DNA from: Caballeronia telluris
GTDB lineage: Bacteria > Pseudomonadota > Gammaproteobacteria > Burkholderiales > Burkholderiaceae
Length of the DNA stretch: 64,000 nt
NCBI RefSeq assembly: GCF_001544495.1
Contig: NZ_FCNZ02000004.1
Coordinates: 248,001 to 312,000 of the forward strand
Direction: 5' to 3'
In this document: positions 40,442 through 49,851 of the stretch, piece after piece
Layout of the letters: each line of letters begins with the position of its first letter
How positions within the stretch are numbered: the stretch's first letter is position 1
Translations under genes and position numbers: made by a program
Notes under the pieces: model-generated
Told to the model about the DNA's origin: nothing
The model's input: only the letters and a program-made list of their open reading frames with translations
Database searches by the model: none

Positions 40442-41115
40442 CGCGAAACGTCCGGAAGCGGCGCGGGCCAGCGATTCTCGTCGACGCACAGCGCGCCCGG
40501 CACGCGCTTCGCCCAGCCTTCGGCCTGCAGCATCGGCTCGTCGTAGAAGCGCTCGACGTGCCCGATGCAGAGAATCGCGACCGGCTTCGCATCGGCGGGC
40601 ATGTGGAGCAACTGGCGCACCGCGTCGACGTCGAACAGCGACACCCAGCCGACGCCGAGCCCTTCCGCGCGCGCCGCGAGCCACAGGTTCTGGATCGCGC
40701 AGGCCACCGAGGCAAGGTCCATCTCCGGCAACGTGCGACGCCCGAAGACATGCCGCTCGCGCTGCTCCATCAGCCCCGCCACCACCACTTCGCCGCAATC
40801 GAGAATGCCCTGCACTTTGAGACGCATGAACTCGTCGGCGCGTTCGTTCAGCGCCTCGGCGGTCGCGCGGCGCTCCGCCTCGACGACTTCATGCAGCGCG
40901 ACACGCAGCGCGCGGTCGGTCACGCGCACGAAGCGCCACGGCTGCATGAAGCCGACGCTTGGCGCGTGATGCGCGGCCTGCAACAGGCGCGCGAGCTGGT
41001 CGGCGCGGACCGAGGCATCGGTGAAGTGGCGCATGTCGCGGCGCTCGCGGATCGCGCGATAGACGGCGGCGATCTCGGCATCGGAGTAGCGGTTGAAGGA
41101 GTCGGGTTCGGTCAT
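40438..41115 (-). CDS. bluB: 5,6-dimethylbenzimidazole synthase BluB
   Basis: This is a 225-aa flavin-dependent enzyme of the nitroreductase superfamily that makes the lower ligand of vitamin B12 from FMNH2. RRDMRHF, HHAPSVGFMQPWRFV, EFMRLKVQGILD, GRRTLPEMDLASVACAIQNL and EGLGVGWVSLFD match BluB rather than generic nitroreductases. The ATG at 41115 begins MTEPDSFNRYSDAE. It stands alone, with no other cobalamin gene or riboswitch seen. Confidence 0.88.
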   Translation of the reverse strand: MTEPDSFNRYSDAEIAAVYRAIRERRDMRHFTDASVRADQLARLLQAAHHAPSVGFMQPWRFVRVTDRALRVALHEVVEAERRATAEALNERADEFMRLKVQGILDCGEVVVAGLMEQRERHVFGRRTLPEMDLASVACAIQNLWLAARAEGLGVGWVSLFDVDAVRQLLHMPADAKPVAILCIGHVERFYDEPMLQAEGWAKRVPGALCVDENRWPAPLPDVSR

Positions 41116-41279
41116 CGGAGTTATTGCCGTGCTTGGGAGGCTCGCTGACTGGCAGTGTCCGCGAGAAAAACGGATCGACGCACCCGCATTCTCACCGATG
41201 CGGCGCAAGCGTAGTAGCCGATTTTCACCCGACTCCCGACATCTCCCACGACGGCCCGCACGCCGTCACCGCGTGGATA

Positions 41280-43979
41280 CTAACGCTGCCACGGCGCGCC
41301 GCTCGGGCGCTTGCCATAACGTTCGCGCGCGCTCGCGACCTGTGCCGCGTCGATCGCGCCGTCGTCAGCGAGCGCCTTCAATGCCGCGATGACGATCGAC
41401 GCGCGATCCACTTCAAAGAACTCGCGCAACGACTGCCGCGTGTCGCTGCGGCCGAAGCCGTCGGTGCCGAGCGTCACGTAGCGGCGCGGCACGTAAGCGC
41501 GGATCAGTTCCGGCAGCGCGCGCACGTAGTCGGTCGCGGCGATCACCGGGCCGCTCGTCGATGCCAGCGCGCGCGTCACGAACGGTTCGGCAGCCGCGGC
41601 GCCGAGCCGCTCGTCCCGCTCGCAGGCCGCGCCATCGCGATGCAGTTCGGTAAAGCTCGTCACGCTCCAGACGTCGGCGGCGATGTGCCAGTCCGCTTCG
41701 AGCAACGCTTGCGCGGCGATGACCTCGCCGAGAATCGCGCCTGCGCCGAGCAGTTGAACGCGCGCGCCGTCCTTCGCTGAAAGGCGATAGAGACCCTTGA
41801 GAATGCCGGCGCGCGTCGCGTCGTCGAGATTGCCGGGCGCCGAAGGATGAGCGTAGTTCTCGTTCATCGCGGTCATGTAGTAGAACACGTCGCGCTGGCG
41901 TTCGACCATCTCGCGCATGCCTTCGTCGACGATCGCCGCGACTTCGTAGGCAAACGCGGGATCGTAGGCACGGCAGTTCGGAATCGTCGATGCAACGAGA
42001 TGGCTGCTGCCGTCCTGATGCTGCAATCCTTCGCCGCCGAGCGTCGTCTTGCCCGCCGTCGCGCCGATCAGAAAGCCCCGCGCGCGCTGGTCGGCGGCGG
42101 CCCAGATGATGTCGCCGATACGCTGGAAGCCGAACATCGAGTAGTAGATGTAGAACGGCAGCATCGGCAGGTCGTGCACGCTGTAGGACGTCGCGGCCGC
42201 GATCCACGACGAGATGGCGCCCGCCTCCGAGATGCCCTCCTCCAGGATCTGTCCGCGCGTGTCCTCGCGGTAATAGAGCATCGAGCCCATGTCTTCCGGT
42301 TCGTACAGTTGCCCGAGCGGCGAATAGATGCCGACCTGACGGAACAGGTTCGCCATGCCGAACGTGCGCGCTTCGTCCGCGACCACCGGAACGATGCGCG
42401 GCCCGAGTTGCGCGTCCTTCATCAGGCTGCCGAGCATGCGCACGATCGCCATCGTGCTCGACATCTCCTTGCCGTTCGAGTCGATGGCGAACTGCGCCCA
42501 GCTTTGCATCGGCGGCACCGTCAACGCTTGCGACGCCACCTTGCGACGCCGTGGCAGATAGCCGCCGAGCGCTTCGCGTCGTGCATGGAGATAGCGCATC
42601 TCGGGACTGTCGTCGGCGGGCTTGTAAAACTTCACCGCCTCGACGTCCGCATCCGAAAGCGGCAGGCGGAAGCGGTCGCGAAACGCCTTCAGATCGTCGA
42701 GATCGAGCTTCTTTTGTTGATGCGTCGTCATCCGGCCTTGCCCGCCCGCGCCCATTCCGAAGCCCTTCATCGTCTTCGCGAGGATCACGGTCGGGCGGCC
42801 TTCGTGCGCGAGCGCGGCCGCATACGCGGCGTGCAGCTTGCGCACGTCGTGGCCGCCGCGCCGCAAGCGGTCGATGTCGTCGTCGGAGAGATGCGCGGCG
42901 AGCGCGGCTAGCTCGGGGTTCTGGCCGAAGAAGCGCTCGCGGTTGTAGTGGCCGTCGTTGGCCGAGAAGGTCTGGAACTGGCCGTCGACGGTATGCGCGA
43001 ACGTGCGCAGGAGCGCGCCGGTGCGGTCGCGTGCGAAGAGCGCGTCCCAGTCCGAGCCCCACAGCACCTTGATCACGTTCCAGCCCGCGCCCGTGAACTG
43101 CGCCTCTAGTTCGTCGACGATGCGGCCGTTGCTGCGCACCGGGCCATCGAGCCGTTGCAGGTTGCAGTTGATGACGAAGACGAGGTTGTCGAGCTGTTCG
43201 CGCGCCGCAAGCGAGAGCGCGCCGATCGATTCCGGCTCGTCCATTTCGCCGTCGCCGAAGAAGCCCCAGACCTTGCGACCATCGGTCTTTTGCAACCCGC
43301 GGTTCTGCACATAGCGCATGAAGCGCGCCTGATAAATCGAGTTGATCGGCCCGATGCCCATCGATCCGGTCGGAAACTGCCAGAAGTCCGGCATGAGCCA
43401 CGGATGCGGATACGAACACAGCCCCGGCCCCGCGATCTCGCGCCGATAGTGACGCAGATGTTCTTCGTCGAGAAAGCCTTCGAGGAACGCGCGCGCATAA
43501 ACGCCCGGCGACGAATGCGGCTGAAAGTAGACGAGGTCGCCGTGCTGCCCGTCCTCGCCCGACGCGCGGAAGAAGTGATTGAAGCCCACTTCGAACAGAT
43601 CGGCCGCCGACGCGTAGCTCGCGATATGCCCGCCGAGTTCGCCATACGCGCGGTTCGCGCGCACGACCATCGCAAGCGCATTCCAGCGCAGCACGGCCGC
43701 GAGCTTTTCTTCGATGTCGAGATTGCCCGGATAGCGCGGCTGGTCAGCGACGTCGATCGTATTGCGATAAGGCGTCACGCGGGCGCGCGCCGACTCCACG
43801 CCGATGGAGCGCGCGTGGTCCGCGAGGCGGTCGAAGAGATACTGCGCGCGTTCCTTGCCGACATGCTTGACGACGGCATCCAGCGCTTCGAGCCACTCGG
43901 CTGTTTCCTGCGGATCGGTATCTTCGCGACCTTTCGCTAAGGAAATGATCTGACTGGTTCCGCTCGCTAAATCCGTCAT
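41280..43979 (-). CDS. Homodimeric 2-oxo-acid dehydrogenase E1 (AceE paralogue, possibly 2-oxobutyrate)
   Basis: This 899-aa thiamine-diphosphate enzyme is of the AceE type: FFGDGEMDEPESIGALSLA carries the ThDP motif, with further AceE blocks (AKTMKGFGMGAGGQGRMTTH, LGGEGLQHQDGSSH, TDGFGRSDTR). GGAG precedes the ATG at 43979. It has no E2/E3 genes beside it and diverges from an Lrp-type regulator, exactly the layout of Pseudomonas mdeB-mdeR, where the E1 acts on 2-oxobutyrate from methionine breakdown. So a specialised paralogue that borrows the housekeeping E2/E3 is likely; the main pyruvate E1 is the alternative. Confidence 0.88.
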   Translation of the reverse strand: MTDLASGTSQIISLAKGREDTDPQETAEWLEALDAVVKHVGKERAQYLFDRLADHARSIGVESARARVTPYRNTIDVADQPRYPGNLDIEEKLAAVLRWNALAMVVRANRAYGELGGHIASYASAADLFEVGFNHFFRASGEDGQHGDLVYFQPHSSPGVYARAFLEGFLDEEHLRHYRREIAGPGLCSYPHPWLMPDFWQFPTGSMGIGPINSIYQARFMRYVQNRGLQKTDGRKVWGFFGDGEMDEPESIGALSLAAREQLDNLVFVINCNLQRLDGPVRSNGRIVDELEAQFTGAGWNVIKVLWGSDWDALFARDRTGALLRTFAHTVDGQFQTFSANDGHYNRERFFGQNPELAALAAHLSDDDIDRLRRGGHDVRKLHAAYAAALAHEGRPTVILAKTMKGFGMGAGGQGRMTTHQQKKLDLDDLKAFRDRFRLPLSDADVEAVKFYKPADDSPEMRYLHARREALGGYLPRRRKVASQALTVPPMQSWAQFAIDSNGKEMSSTMAIVRMLGSLMKDAQLGPRIVPVVADEARTFGMANLFRQVGIYSPLGQLYEPEDMGSMLYYREDTRGQILEEGISEAGAISSWIAAATSYSVHDLPMLPFYIYYSMFGFQRIGDIIWAAADQRARGFLIGATAGKTTLGGEGLQHQDGSSHLVASTIPNCRAYDPAFAYEVAAIVDEGMREMVERQRDVFYYMTAMNENYAHPSAPGNLDDATRAGILKGLYRLSAKDGARVQLLGAGAILGEVIAAQALLEADWHIAADVWSVTSFTELHRDGAACERDERLGAAAAEPFVTRALASTSGPVIAATDYVRALPELIRAYVPRRYVTLGTDGFGRSDTRQSLREFFEVDRASIVIAALKALADDGAIDAAQVASARERYGKRPSGAPWQR

Positions 43980-44132
43980 GGCGCGACTCCGCAAAAGGGC
44001 TCAAGGCGATTCGAATAGATTCAAAAGAGCATAGCCATCGCCGGCCAGAATGTGCGTCTCTTTTGTCTGGCCTTCACGCCACGGATAGTGTATTTATTCC
44101 TGGTCCCGAGCTTTTCACGGAATATATCGACT

Positions 44133-44663
44133 ATGACGGCATCGGCCAAACAGCGTCTCGACCGGATCGACATCGGCATCCTCAACCAGCTTCAGCACAA
44201 TGCGCGCATCACCAACGCGGAACTAGCGCAGGCGGTGAACCTCTCGCCGACGCCGTGCTTCAACCGCGTGCGTGCGCTCGAAAAGGCGGGTCTCTTCAAG
44301 CAGCATGTCACGTTACTTAATCCCGAAGTGCTCGGGCTGCGCATCAACGTGTTCATCCAGGTGAGCCTCGAAAAGCAGGTCGAGGATGCGTTGCGTCGCT
44401 TCGAGGAAGCGATCAGCGCGCGCCCCGAGGTGATGGAGTGCTACCTGATGACGGGCGACGCCGACTATCTGTTGCGCGTGGTGATGCCCGACATGATGGC
44501 GCTGGAACGCTTCATCCTCGAACGGCTCACGAAGATTCCGGGGGTGTCGAATATCCGGTCGAGCTTCGCGCTCAAGCAGGTGCGCTACAAGACGGCGCTG
44601 CCGTTGCCGACGGCGGGTCTCACGCTCGCCGACCCCGACGACACGCCGACGGACTGGACCTGA
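44133..44663 (+). CDS. Lrp/AsnC-family regulator
   Basis: This is a 176-aa regulator with an N-terminal HTH ([41 protein letters not shown]) and a C-terminal RAM/AsnC ligand domain ([38 protein letters not shown]). Divergent from the E1 dehydrogenase gene by 153 bp, so it most likely senses an amino acid or 2-oxo acid and controls that gene (MdeR-like). The tail is extended by ~15 residues. Confidence 0.92.
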   Translation: MTASAKQRLDRIDIGILNQLQHNARITNAELAQAVNLSPTPCFNRVRALEKAGLFKQHVTLLNPEVLGLRINVFIQVSLEKQVEDALRRFEEAISARPEVMECYLMTGDADYLLRVVMPDMMALERFILERLTKIPGVSNIRSSFALKQVRYKTALPLPTAGLTLADPDDTPTDWT

Positions 44664-44765
44664 ACCCGACCGTTCACGGTTCTTGCGGTCGCGCGGCCCG
44701 TCGCCTATAAATCTCAGGGCATCAGCGAAGAATTTTCCGATTGGCGCGGGTCAAGCGAGAAAGAT

Positions 44766-45578
44766 ATGAACATCGAAACGGTGCGCGTTTTCATCATGAC
44801 CCGTGGGGTGGACTTCGCGATCAACGTGATCGCGGCCATCGCTCTGTGGATCATCGGGCGATGGCTGATCGGCGTCGTGATCGGCATGATGCGCAAGGTG
44901 CTCGCGCGCAACGGCCGCGTCGATCCCACGCTCGCGCACTACCTCGGTTCGATCATCGGCGCGCTTCTGAACCTGCTGCTGATCCTCGCGATCCTGCAGG
45001 TCTTCGGCGTTCAGACGACCTCGTTCGCCGCGCTGCTCGCGGGCCTCGGACTTGCAATCGGCGTCGCGTGGGGCGGCCTGCTCGCGCACTTCGCGGCGGG
45101 CATCTTCATGCAGGTGCTGCGGCCGTTCAAGGTCGGCGACTTCGTCACGGCGGGCGGCGTGACCGGCACGGTCATGGAACTCGGCCTCTTCGGCACGATG
45201 ATCACGACGCCCGACAACGTGGCGACCATCGTCGGCAACAACAAGGTCTTCTCCGACACGATCTGGAACTACAGCCTGCTGCCTAACCGGCGTGTCGAAC
45301 TGACCGCGAAGATCGCGAACGGTGTCGATCCGCTCGACGCCATCGCACGGCTGAAGGCGGCGGTCGCGCAGATACCGAACGTGGCCGAGAGCCCCGCACC
45401 GGATGTCGAGATCCTCTCGTTCACGCCCGAAGGCCCGCTGCTCTGCGTGCGTCCCTACACCACGACGGAACACTACTGGCAGGTCTACTTCGACACCAAT
45501 CGCGCGATTGCCGAGACGTTCAAGCAGGCGGGCTTTCCGACGCCGGAAACACCGTTCGTGCATCGCACGGCGGGCTAG
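44766..45578 (+). CDS. Small-conductance mechanosensitive channel (MscS family)
   Basis: This 270-aa channel protects against osmotic downshock. It has three N-terminal spans (residues ~17-38, ~60-80, ~85-110); the pore helix is glycine/alanine-rich (LLAGLGLAIGVAWGGLLAHFAAGIFM), followed by the beta domain signature RPFKVGDFVTAGGVTGTV and ATIVGNNKVFSDTIWNYS. The length fits the minimal E. coli-like MscS. Confidence 0.93.
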   Translation: MNIETVRVFIMTRGVDFAINVIAAIALWIIGRWLIGVVIGMMRKVLARNGRVDPTLAHYLGSIIGALLNLLLILAILQVFGVQTTSFAALLAGLGLAIGVAWGGLLAHFAAGIFMQVLRPFKVGDFVTAGGVTGTVMELGLFGTMITTPDNVATIVGNNKVFSDTIWNYSLLPNRRVELTAKIANGVDPLDAIARLKAAVAQIPNVAESPAPDVEILSFTPEGPLLCVRPYTTTEHYWQVYFDTNRAIAETFKQAGFPTPETPFVHRTAG

Positions 45579-45627
45579 AATGGTTGATAGCCGGGCCTGC
45601 CTCGCGGCCCGGTGTTGGAGACGAGTC

Positions 45628-45792
45628 ATGCCGACCTATCAGTATCGATGCGAGCAGTGCGGCGAAACGTTCGAGCACGCAGAACATCTCGCCGAGCACG
45701 CAACGATTCATCTGCGCTGTCCGAAGTGCGGAAGCGAAAAGGTGCAGCACGCGCCGACGCACTTCGTCGCGAAGACTACCCGCAAGAGTTGA
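45628..45792 (+). CDS. FmdB-type zinc-ribbon protein
   Basis: This is a 54-aa protein (MPTYQYRCEQCGETFEHAEH) with CEQC and CPKC pairs forming a zinc ribbon, the FmdB/CxxC-CxxC family. A putative regulatory role is only suggested by the family name. GGAGACGAGTC precedes the ATG. Confidence 0.85.
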   Translation: MPTYQYRCEQCGETFEHAEHLAEHATIHLRCPKCGSEKVQHAPTHFVAKTTRKS

Positions 45793-45795
45793 CCT

Positions 45796-46164
45796 TCAGC
45801 GCCCGTTGCGGCGGCGCGCGATCACGACCGCATAAATCGCCACGTTCACGGCGGTCAGCACGAATGCGAGCCCATAGCGGAGCATCGGCGTGAGGTCGCC
45901 GGGATAGAGCACGCGTCCGATGAGATGCTCGATGAAGCCGCCCGCGTAACCCGCTTCGCCGCCCAGTTTCAACAGACGGTTTTCGAGCGGCGTCAGCGGG
46001 CAGACCCGGCCTGCGAGTTCCACCGCGATGCCCCATGCGAGCGCCGGCAAGTGAAGCCATGCGAAGCGCCGGTGGCGCAGCACGAGCAAGCCGCCGAACG
46101 TCACGAACGCGACGAACGCCAGATGCGCGATAAGCACGGCATTGGCGAGCAGGATGTAGGTCAT
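45796..46164 (-). CDS. DUF2784 membrane protein
   Basis: This is a 122-aa inner-membrane protein with three to four spans (residues ~5-30, ~37-52, ~92-115). AWLHLPALAWGIAVELAGRVCPLTPLENRL with the conserved CPLTPLE is the DUF2784 hallmark. The function is unknown. It is convergent with the zinc-ribbon gene. Confidence 0.85.
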   Translation of the reverse strand: MTYILLANAVLIAHLAFVAFVTFGGLLVLRHRRFAWLHLPALAWGIAVELAGRVCPLTPLENRLLKLGGEAGYAGGFIEHLIGRVLYPGDLTPMLRYGLAFVLTAVNVAIYAVVIARRRNGR

Positions 46165-46197
46165 GCGTCAGGGCGCGCGTCGTGCGCCCACCCGGCC

Positions 46198-46962
46198 CTA
46201 TGCGTTGAGTTCGTTATGCAGCGCGAGATATTCCTGCGCGAGCTTGTGACGCGGTTCGAGGTAGATCATCGGCCGGGCGTGCTGATGGCTCTCGCGAATC
46301 TTCACCGAGAGCGACAAGTGCGAGTTCAGCACCGGCAGGTCTTCGCCGCGCAATTCGTCGACGAGTTGCTGGGGCAGGCTCGCGCGCGGCTGGAACTGAT
46401 TGATTACGATGCCCTCGACGGCGAGCCCGGGATTATGGTCGTGGCGAATCTCCTGCACGTTTTCGAGCACGGAATAGAGCGCGCGGCGGGAGAAATCGTC
46501 GCAATCGAATGGAATCAGGCAGCGCTCGACCGCGATCAGCGCCGAACGCGTAAAGAAATTGAGCGCGGGCGGCGTGTCGATATAAACGGCGTCGTAGTTC
46601 TGCAGGCCTTTCAGCGCATCGCGCAGCTTATATATTTTGTAACGCGATTCGAGTTTTCCCATCAGCGCATCGAGGCCCGGATGTGACGGAACAATGTCGA
46701 GATTGTCGAATGGTGTCGAATGGATGAACGAATTGAAATCCGGCTCGCGGAAACTGTAACTCAGCGCCGATTCGAAGAAACTGGCGAGATTCGGCTGCGC
46801 ATCCTGTGCCTTCGCACCGAGCAGATACTGGCTGGAATTGCCTTGCGGATCGAGGTCGATCACGAGCGTGCGCAACCCTTGCGACGCACTGATCGCGGCC
46901 AGATTACAGACGATGGTGGATTTTCCGACCCCACCCTTTTGATTGAACACTACTCGGCGCAT
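46198..46962 (-). CDS. Orphan ParA-family ATPase
   Basis: This 254-aa ATPase has the deviant Walker A KGGVGKST at residues ~9-16, DLDPQGNSS and DAVYIDTPPALNF. Chromosome/plasmid ParA, MinD and protein-positioning ATPases share these. No parB or parS is adjacent, so it may position a protein complex rather than segregate DNA. The length and lack of an N-terminal HTH put it with small type Ib-like ParAs. Confidence 0.88.
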   Translation of the reverse strand: MRRVVFNQKGGVGKSTIVCNLAAISASQGLRTLVIDLDPQGNSSQYLLGAKAQDAQPNLASFFESALSYSFREPDFNSFIHSTPFDNLDIVPSHPGLDALMGKLESRYKIYKLRDALKGLQNYDAVYIDTPPALNFFTRSALIAVERCLIPFDCDDFSRRALYSVLENVQEIRHDHNPGLAVEGIVINQFQPRASLPQQLVDELRGEDLPVLNSHLSLSVKIRESHQHARPMIYLEPRHKLAQEYLALHNELNA

Positions 46963-47102
46963 CGATTTTCGATCCTCGGTTAAAAACCATCGTTAATTCG
47001 AATCTTCGCGATTTTTTCGCTTTTTTTAAAGCATCTCGGGGAAATTCGGCGGCGCGTCAATGCGCGTGCTTCGCATACCGGCAAGTGATCTTAGCGCATC
47101 AG

Positions 47103-47127
47103 AAAAAAGCCGCGCGAAGCGCGCGGC
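47103..47127 (-). terminator. Intrinsic terminator of the DUF1269 gene
   Basis: On the minus strand GCCGCGC and GCGCGGC (47121-47127 / 47109-47115) form a stem followed by six T (47103-47108 as A on the plus strand). It sits just after the stop of the minus-strand gene. Confidence 0.85.
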
Positions 47128-47133
47128 CTGAAT

Positions 47134-47643
47134 TCACGGAAAGGCGGGAATCGTCGGGTCCGTGCCCTCGACGTCCGCTTCGGGATGGTGGCTCTTCACG
47201 AGTTCCTCGATCTCTTCGACCCGATCCTTCGGCACGTCCACCATCATCAGCAACTCGCCGTTCTCGATCGCCTTCTCGAAGCGTTTGAGCCGCGTGTTCG
47301 GCACGTCGACGCCGATCATCGTTGCGGTCCATGCGCCGAAGCCTGCGCTCGCGAGCGCCATGCAAACCACCGCGCCGCCGGCGATGGTGAGCCCGGCCGG
47401 CGGAAACGCCATCGCGACGAGACCCGCCAGCATGCCCGTCACGCCGCCCGCGGCCGTGCCGCGTCCAAGCGCATAGAGCAGGTCGCTGCGTTGCGCGAGC
47501 GTCGCTTGCGGCAGGTCTTCGAGCGGCGTATGTGGCCGCGCGAGCACGTGAATGTGACGCCACTCGACCCGCTTGAGCAGCAGTTCGTCGATGATGCCCT
47601 TCGCGCTCTTCACGTCGGGCAAAAGAAAATAGATGCGCCGCAT
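47134..47643 (-). CDS. DUF1269-like membrane-associated protein
   Basis: This is a 169-aa protein. The N-terminal alpha/beta part (MRRIYFLLPDVKSAKGIIDE) is followed by a glycine-rich hydrophobic hairpin (residues ~62-108, GTAAGGVTGMLAGLVAMAFP and GLTIAGGAVVCMALASAGFG) and an acidic tail. This is typical of DUF1269/general-stress-like membrane proteins. The ATG follows AAGGAGGGACGAC. Confidence 0.75.
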   Translation of the reverse strand: MRRIYFLLPDVKSAKGIIDELLLKRVEWRHIHVLARPHTPLEDLPQATLAQRSDLLYALGRGTAAGGVTGMLAGLVAMAFPPAGLTIAGGAVVCMALASAGFGAWTATMIGVDVPNTRLKRFEKAIENGELLMMVDVPKDRVEEIEELVKSHHPEADVEGTDPTIPAFP

Positions 47644-47701
47644 GTCGTCCCTCCTTGCAGGACGCGCGGACCATAGTCCTGCTCTTTCAATATAGTCCCA
47701 T

Positions 47702-48817
47702 TCAGGAGCGGATGCGTTCGCCCGAAGCCTGGTCGAAGAAATAGACGCGCTCGCGGTTCACGCGCACGCCCGCCTCGCTGCCGATCTCGCCTGCAAACAT
47801 GTTCGAGACCTTCACGACCACCTGCTGCGCGCCGACATTCATCGTAACGAGCGAATGGTCGCCGATCAGTTCGACCGAGTAGATGCGCCCTTTCAATTCT
47901 CCATCGGACGCGGCCACGAGCGTGCATTCCTCCGGGCGCACGCCGAGCGTCGCTTCGCCCTTTTGCGTGACGCTTGCACCGAGCGCGAGGCCTGGCGCTT
48001 CGAAGCGATGATCTGCAAGCGTGCCGCGCAGGAAGTTCATCGGCGGCGAACCGATGAAACCCGCAACGAACAGGTTGGCCGGATCGGAATAGATGCGCGC
48101 GGGCGTATCGAGCTGCTGCAACACGCCCTTGTCGATCAGCGCGACGCGATGCGCGAGCGTCATCGCCTCGATCTGGTCGTGCGTGACGTAGATCGTCGTG
48201 ATGTCGAGCTGGTGCTGCATGTGCTTCAGTTCCGCGCGCATGTGTCCGCGCAGCTTCGCGTCGAGATTCGATAGCGGTTCGTCCATCAGGAACGCGGCGG
48301 GCCTTCTGATGATCGCGCGCGCGAGCGCAACGCGTTGCCGCTGGCCGCCCGACAACTGGCGCGGATAGCGCGCGAGCAACGGTTCGAGCTGCACGCTCGC
48401 CGCCACTTCGCGCACGGCGGCATCGATCTCGGTCTTCGGGCGTTTTCTCACCAAGAGCGGATACGCGATGTTCTCGAACACTGTCTTGTGCGGATAGAGC
48501 GCATAGGACTGGAACACCATCGCCACATCGCGGTCGCGCGGCAACTGCTGCGTTACGTCCTTGTCGCCGACATGCACGGTGCCCTCGGTCGCCGACTCCA
48601 GCCCCGCGATAATCCGCAACGCGGTGGTCTTGCCGCAGCCCGATTCGCCGAGCAGCACGAGGAACTCGCCCGCGTGCACGTCGAGCGTGAGATCGCGCAG
48701 CACGCGCGTGTCGCCGAACGTCTTGCCGACGTTGCGCAGCGAGACGCTCTTCGAATGCTGGCCCGCCGCGATCTGGCCGAGCCGCGCGTCTTGCGCGGGC
48801 ATCTGCATGTCCGTCAT
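47702..48817 (-). CDS. Sugar ABC importer ATPase (MalK/UgpC type)
   Basis: This 371-aa ATPase has Walker A GESGCGKTT, signature [15 protein letters not shown], Walker B FLMDEPLSNLDAKLR and the H-loop in VTHDQIEAM. Residues ~245-371 form the TOBE/MalK regulatory domain (LGVRPEECTLV, IYSVELIGDHSLVTM). It energises the two permeases upstream. Its ATG at 48817 overlaps the permease stop (ATGA). Confidence 0.92.
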   Translation of the reverse strand: MTDMQMPAQDARLGQIAAGQHSKSVSLRNVGKTFGDTRVLRDLTLDVHAGEFLVLLGESGCGKTTALRIIAGLESATEGTVHVGDKDVTQQLPRDRDVAMVFQSYALYPHKTVFENIAYPLLVRKRPKTEIDAAVREVAASVQLEPLLARYPRQLSGGQRQRVALARAIIRRPAAFLMDEPLSNLDAKLRGHMRAELKHMQHQLDITTIYVTHDQIEAMTLAHRVALIDKGVLQQLDTPARIYSDPANLFVAGFIGSPPMNFLRGTLADHRFEAPGLALGASVTQKGEATLGVRPEECTLVAASDGELKGRIYSVELIGDHSLVTMNVGAQQVVVKVSNMFAGEIGSEAGVRVNRERVYFFDQASGERIRS

Positions 48818-49851
48818 CCCTTGACCGCTCCCACGAGAATGCCCTTGACGATAAAGCGCTGCAACGTGAGCGTCAGCAGCATCACCGGCAGGATCATGAT
48901 CAGAATCAGCACCGACATGTTCCACCATTGCGGACCGCGCGTCGCGTTCTGCGCGGCCACCAAGAGCGGCATCGTCTGCGCGTTGGCCGTCGTGAGGAAA
49001 AGCGCGAACAGGTACTCGTTCCACGAGAGGATCAACACGAGCAGGCTCGTCGCCACGAGGCCCGGCGCGACGAGCGGCAGCACGATGCCGAACAGAATGG
49101 CGAAGCGCGTTGCGCCGTCGATCTGCGCGCTCTCTTCGATTTCCTTCGGCACGCCGTCGAAGAAATCGAACATCAGCCACACGACGATCGGCACGTTCGC
49201 GGTCGCGTAGGTGATGATGAGCGCGAGATGCGTGTCGAGCAGGCCGACGCTCTTGAAGGTGAGATAGATCGGGATCACCGTGACCACCGGCGGCAGGATG
49301 CGCTGCGAAACGATCCAGAAGAGGATGTCTTCGTTGCCGAGATGCCTTCGCGCGCGACGGATCAGCGGGCGCAGCAGCAGGAAGAAGAGCGCGAGCGCAG
49401 CGGCTGCCGCGATGCGCAGATCCACGCCGCCCCAGCCGACCGCCGCCACCAGCGCGGCGATCAGCAGCGCGCCCAGGCCGACCGCCGCGACGGGCGGCCG
49501 GTACTCGATGCGCGCGAGCGCATACGCCGCCATCGACCCGAAGAAGACCGCCGCTGCCGTGCCGCACGTCGCGACGATCAGCGAGTTCAGGTACGGCCGG
49601 AACGTGTCGGGCCCGAGGTCGACGAAGATGTAGTGCCACGCGTCGAGGCTCGGCTTGAAGTCGACGAAGGGCAGATACGCGGGACCGCTCGACACGTCGA
49701 CAGGCAGCTTGAACGACGTGATCGCCATCCAGTAGAGCGGAAACAACACGACGAGCGACCACAGTGCGAGCAGCGCATAGGCGACGAGGCGCGCGCCCGG
49801 CGGCATCTCGTCGATGCGCGCGCGTACGAAAAGACGCTTGAATGCGTTCAT
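48814..49851 (-). CDS. Sugar ABC permease (MalG type) with a two-span insertion
   Basis: This is a 345-aa inner-membrane subunit. It has the N-terminal span ~23-43, the NSLIVATCGTAAAVFFGSMA block, and the coupling motif EESAQIDGATRFAILFGIVLP near residue 235. MalG-type subunits are usually about 270-300 aa; the excess lies at residues ~128-182, where two extra hydrophobic stretches (VAAVGLGALLIAALVAAVGW and LRIAAAAALALFFLLLRPL) interrupt the usual core. It overlaps the other permease by 4 bp. Confidence 0.88.
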   Translation of the reverse strand: MNAFKRLFVRARIDEMPPGARLVAYALLALWSLVVLFPLYWMAITSFKLPVDVSSGPAYLPFVDFKPSLDAWHYIFVDLGPDTFRPYLNSLIVATCGTAAAVFFGSMAAYALARIEYRPPVAAVGLGALLIAALVAAVGWGGVDLRIAAAAALALFFLLLRPLIRRARRHLGNEDILFWIVSQRILPPVVTVIPIYLTFKSVGLLDTHLALIITYATANVPIVVWLMFDFFDGVPKEIEESAQIDGATRFAILFGIVLPLVAPGLVATSLLVLILSWNEYLFALFLTTANAQTMPLLVAAQNATRGPQWWNMSVLILIMILPVMLLTLTLQRFIVKGILVGAVKG

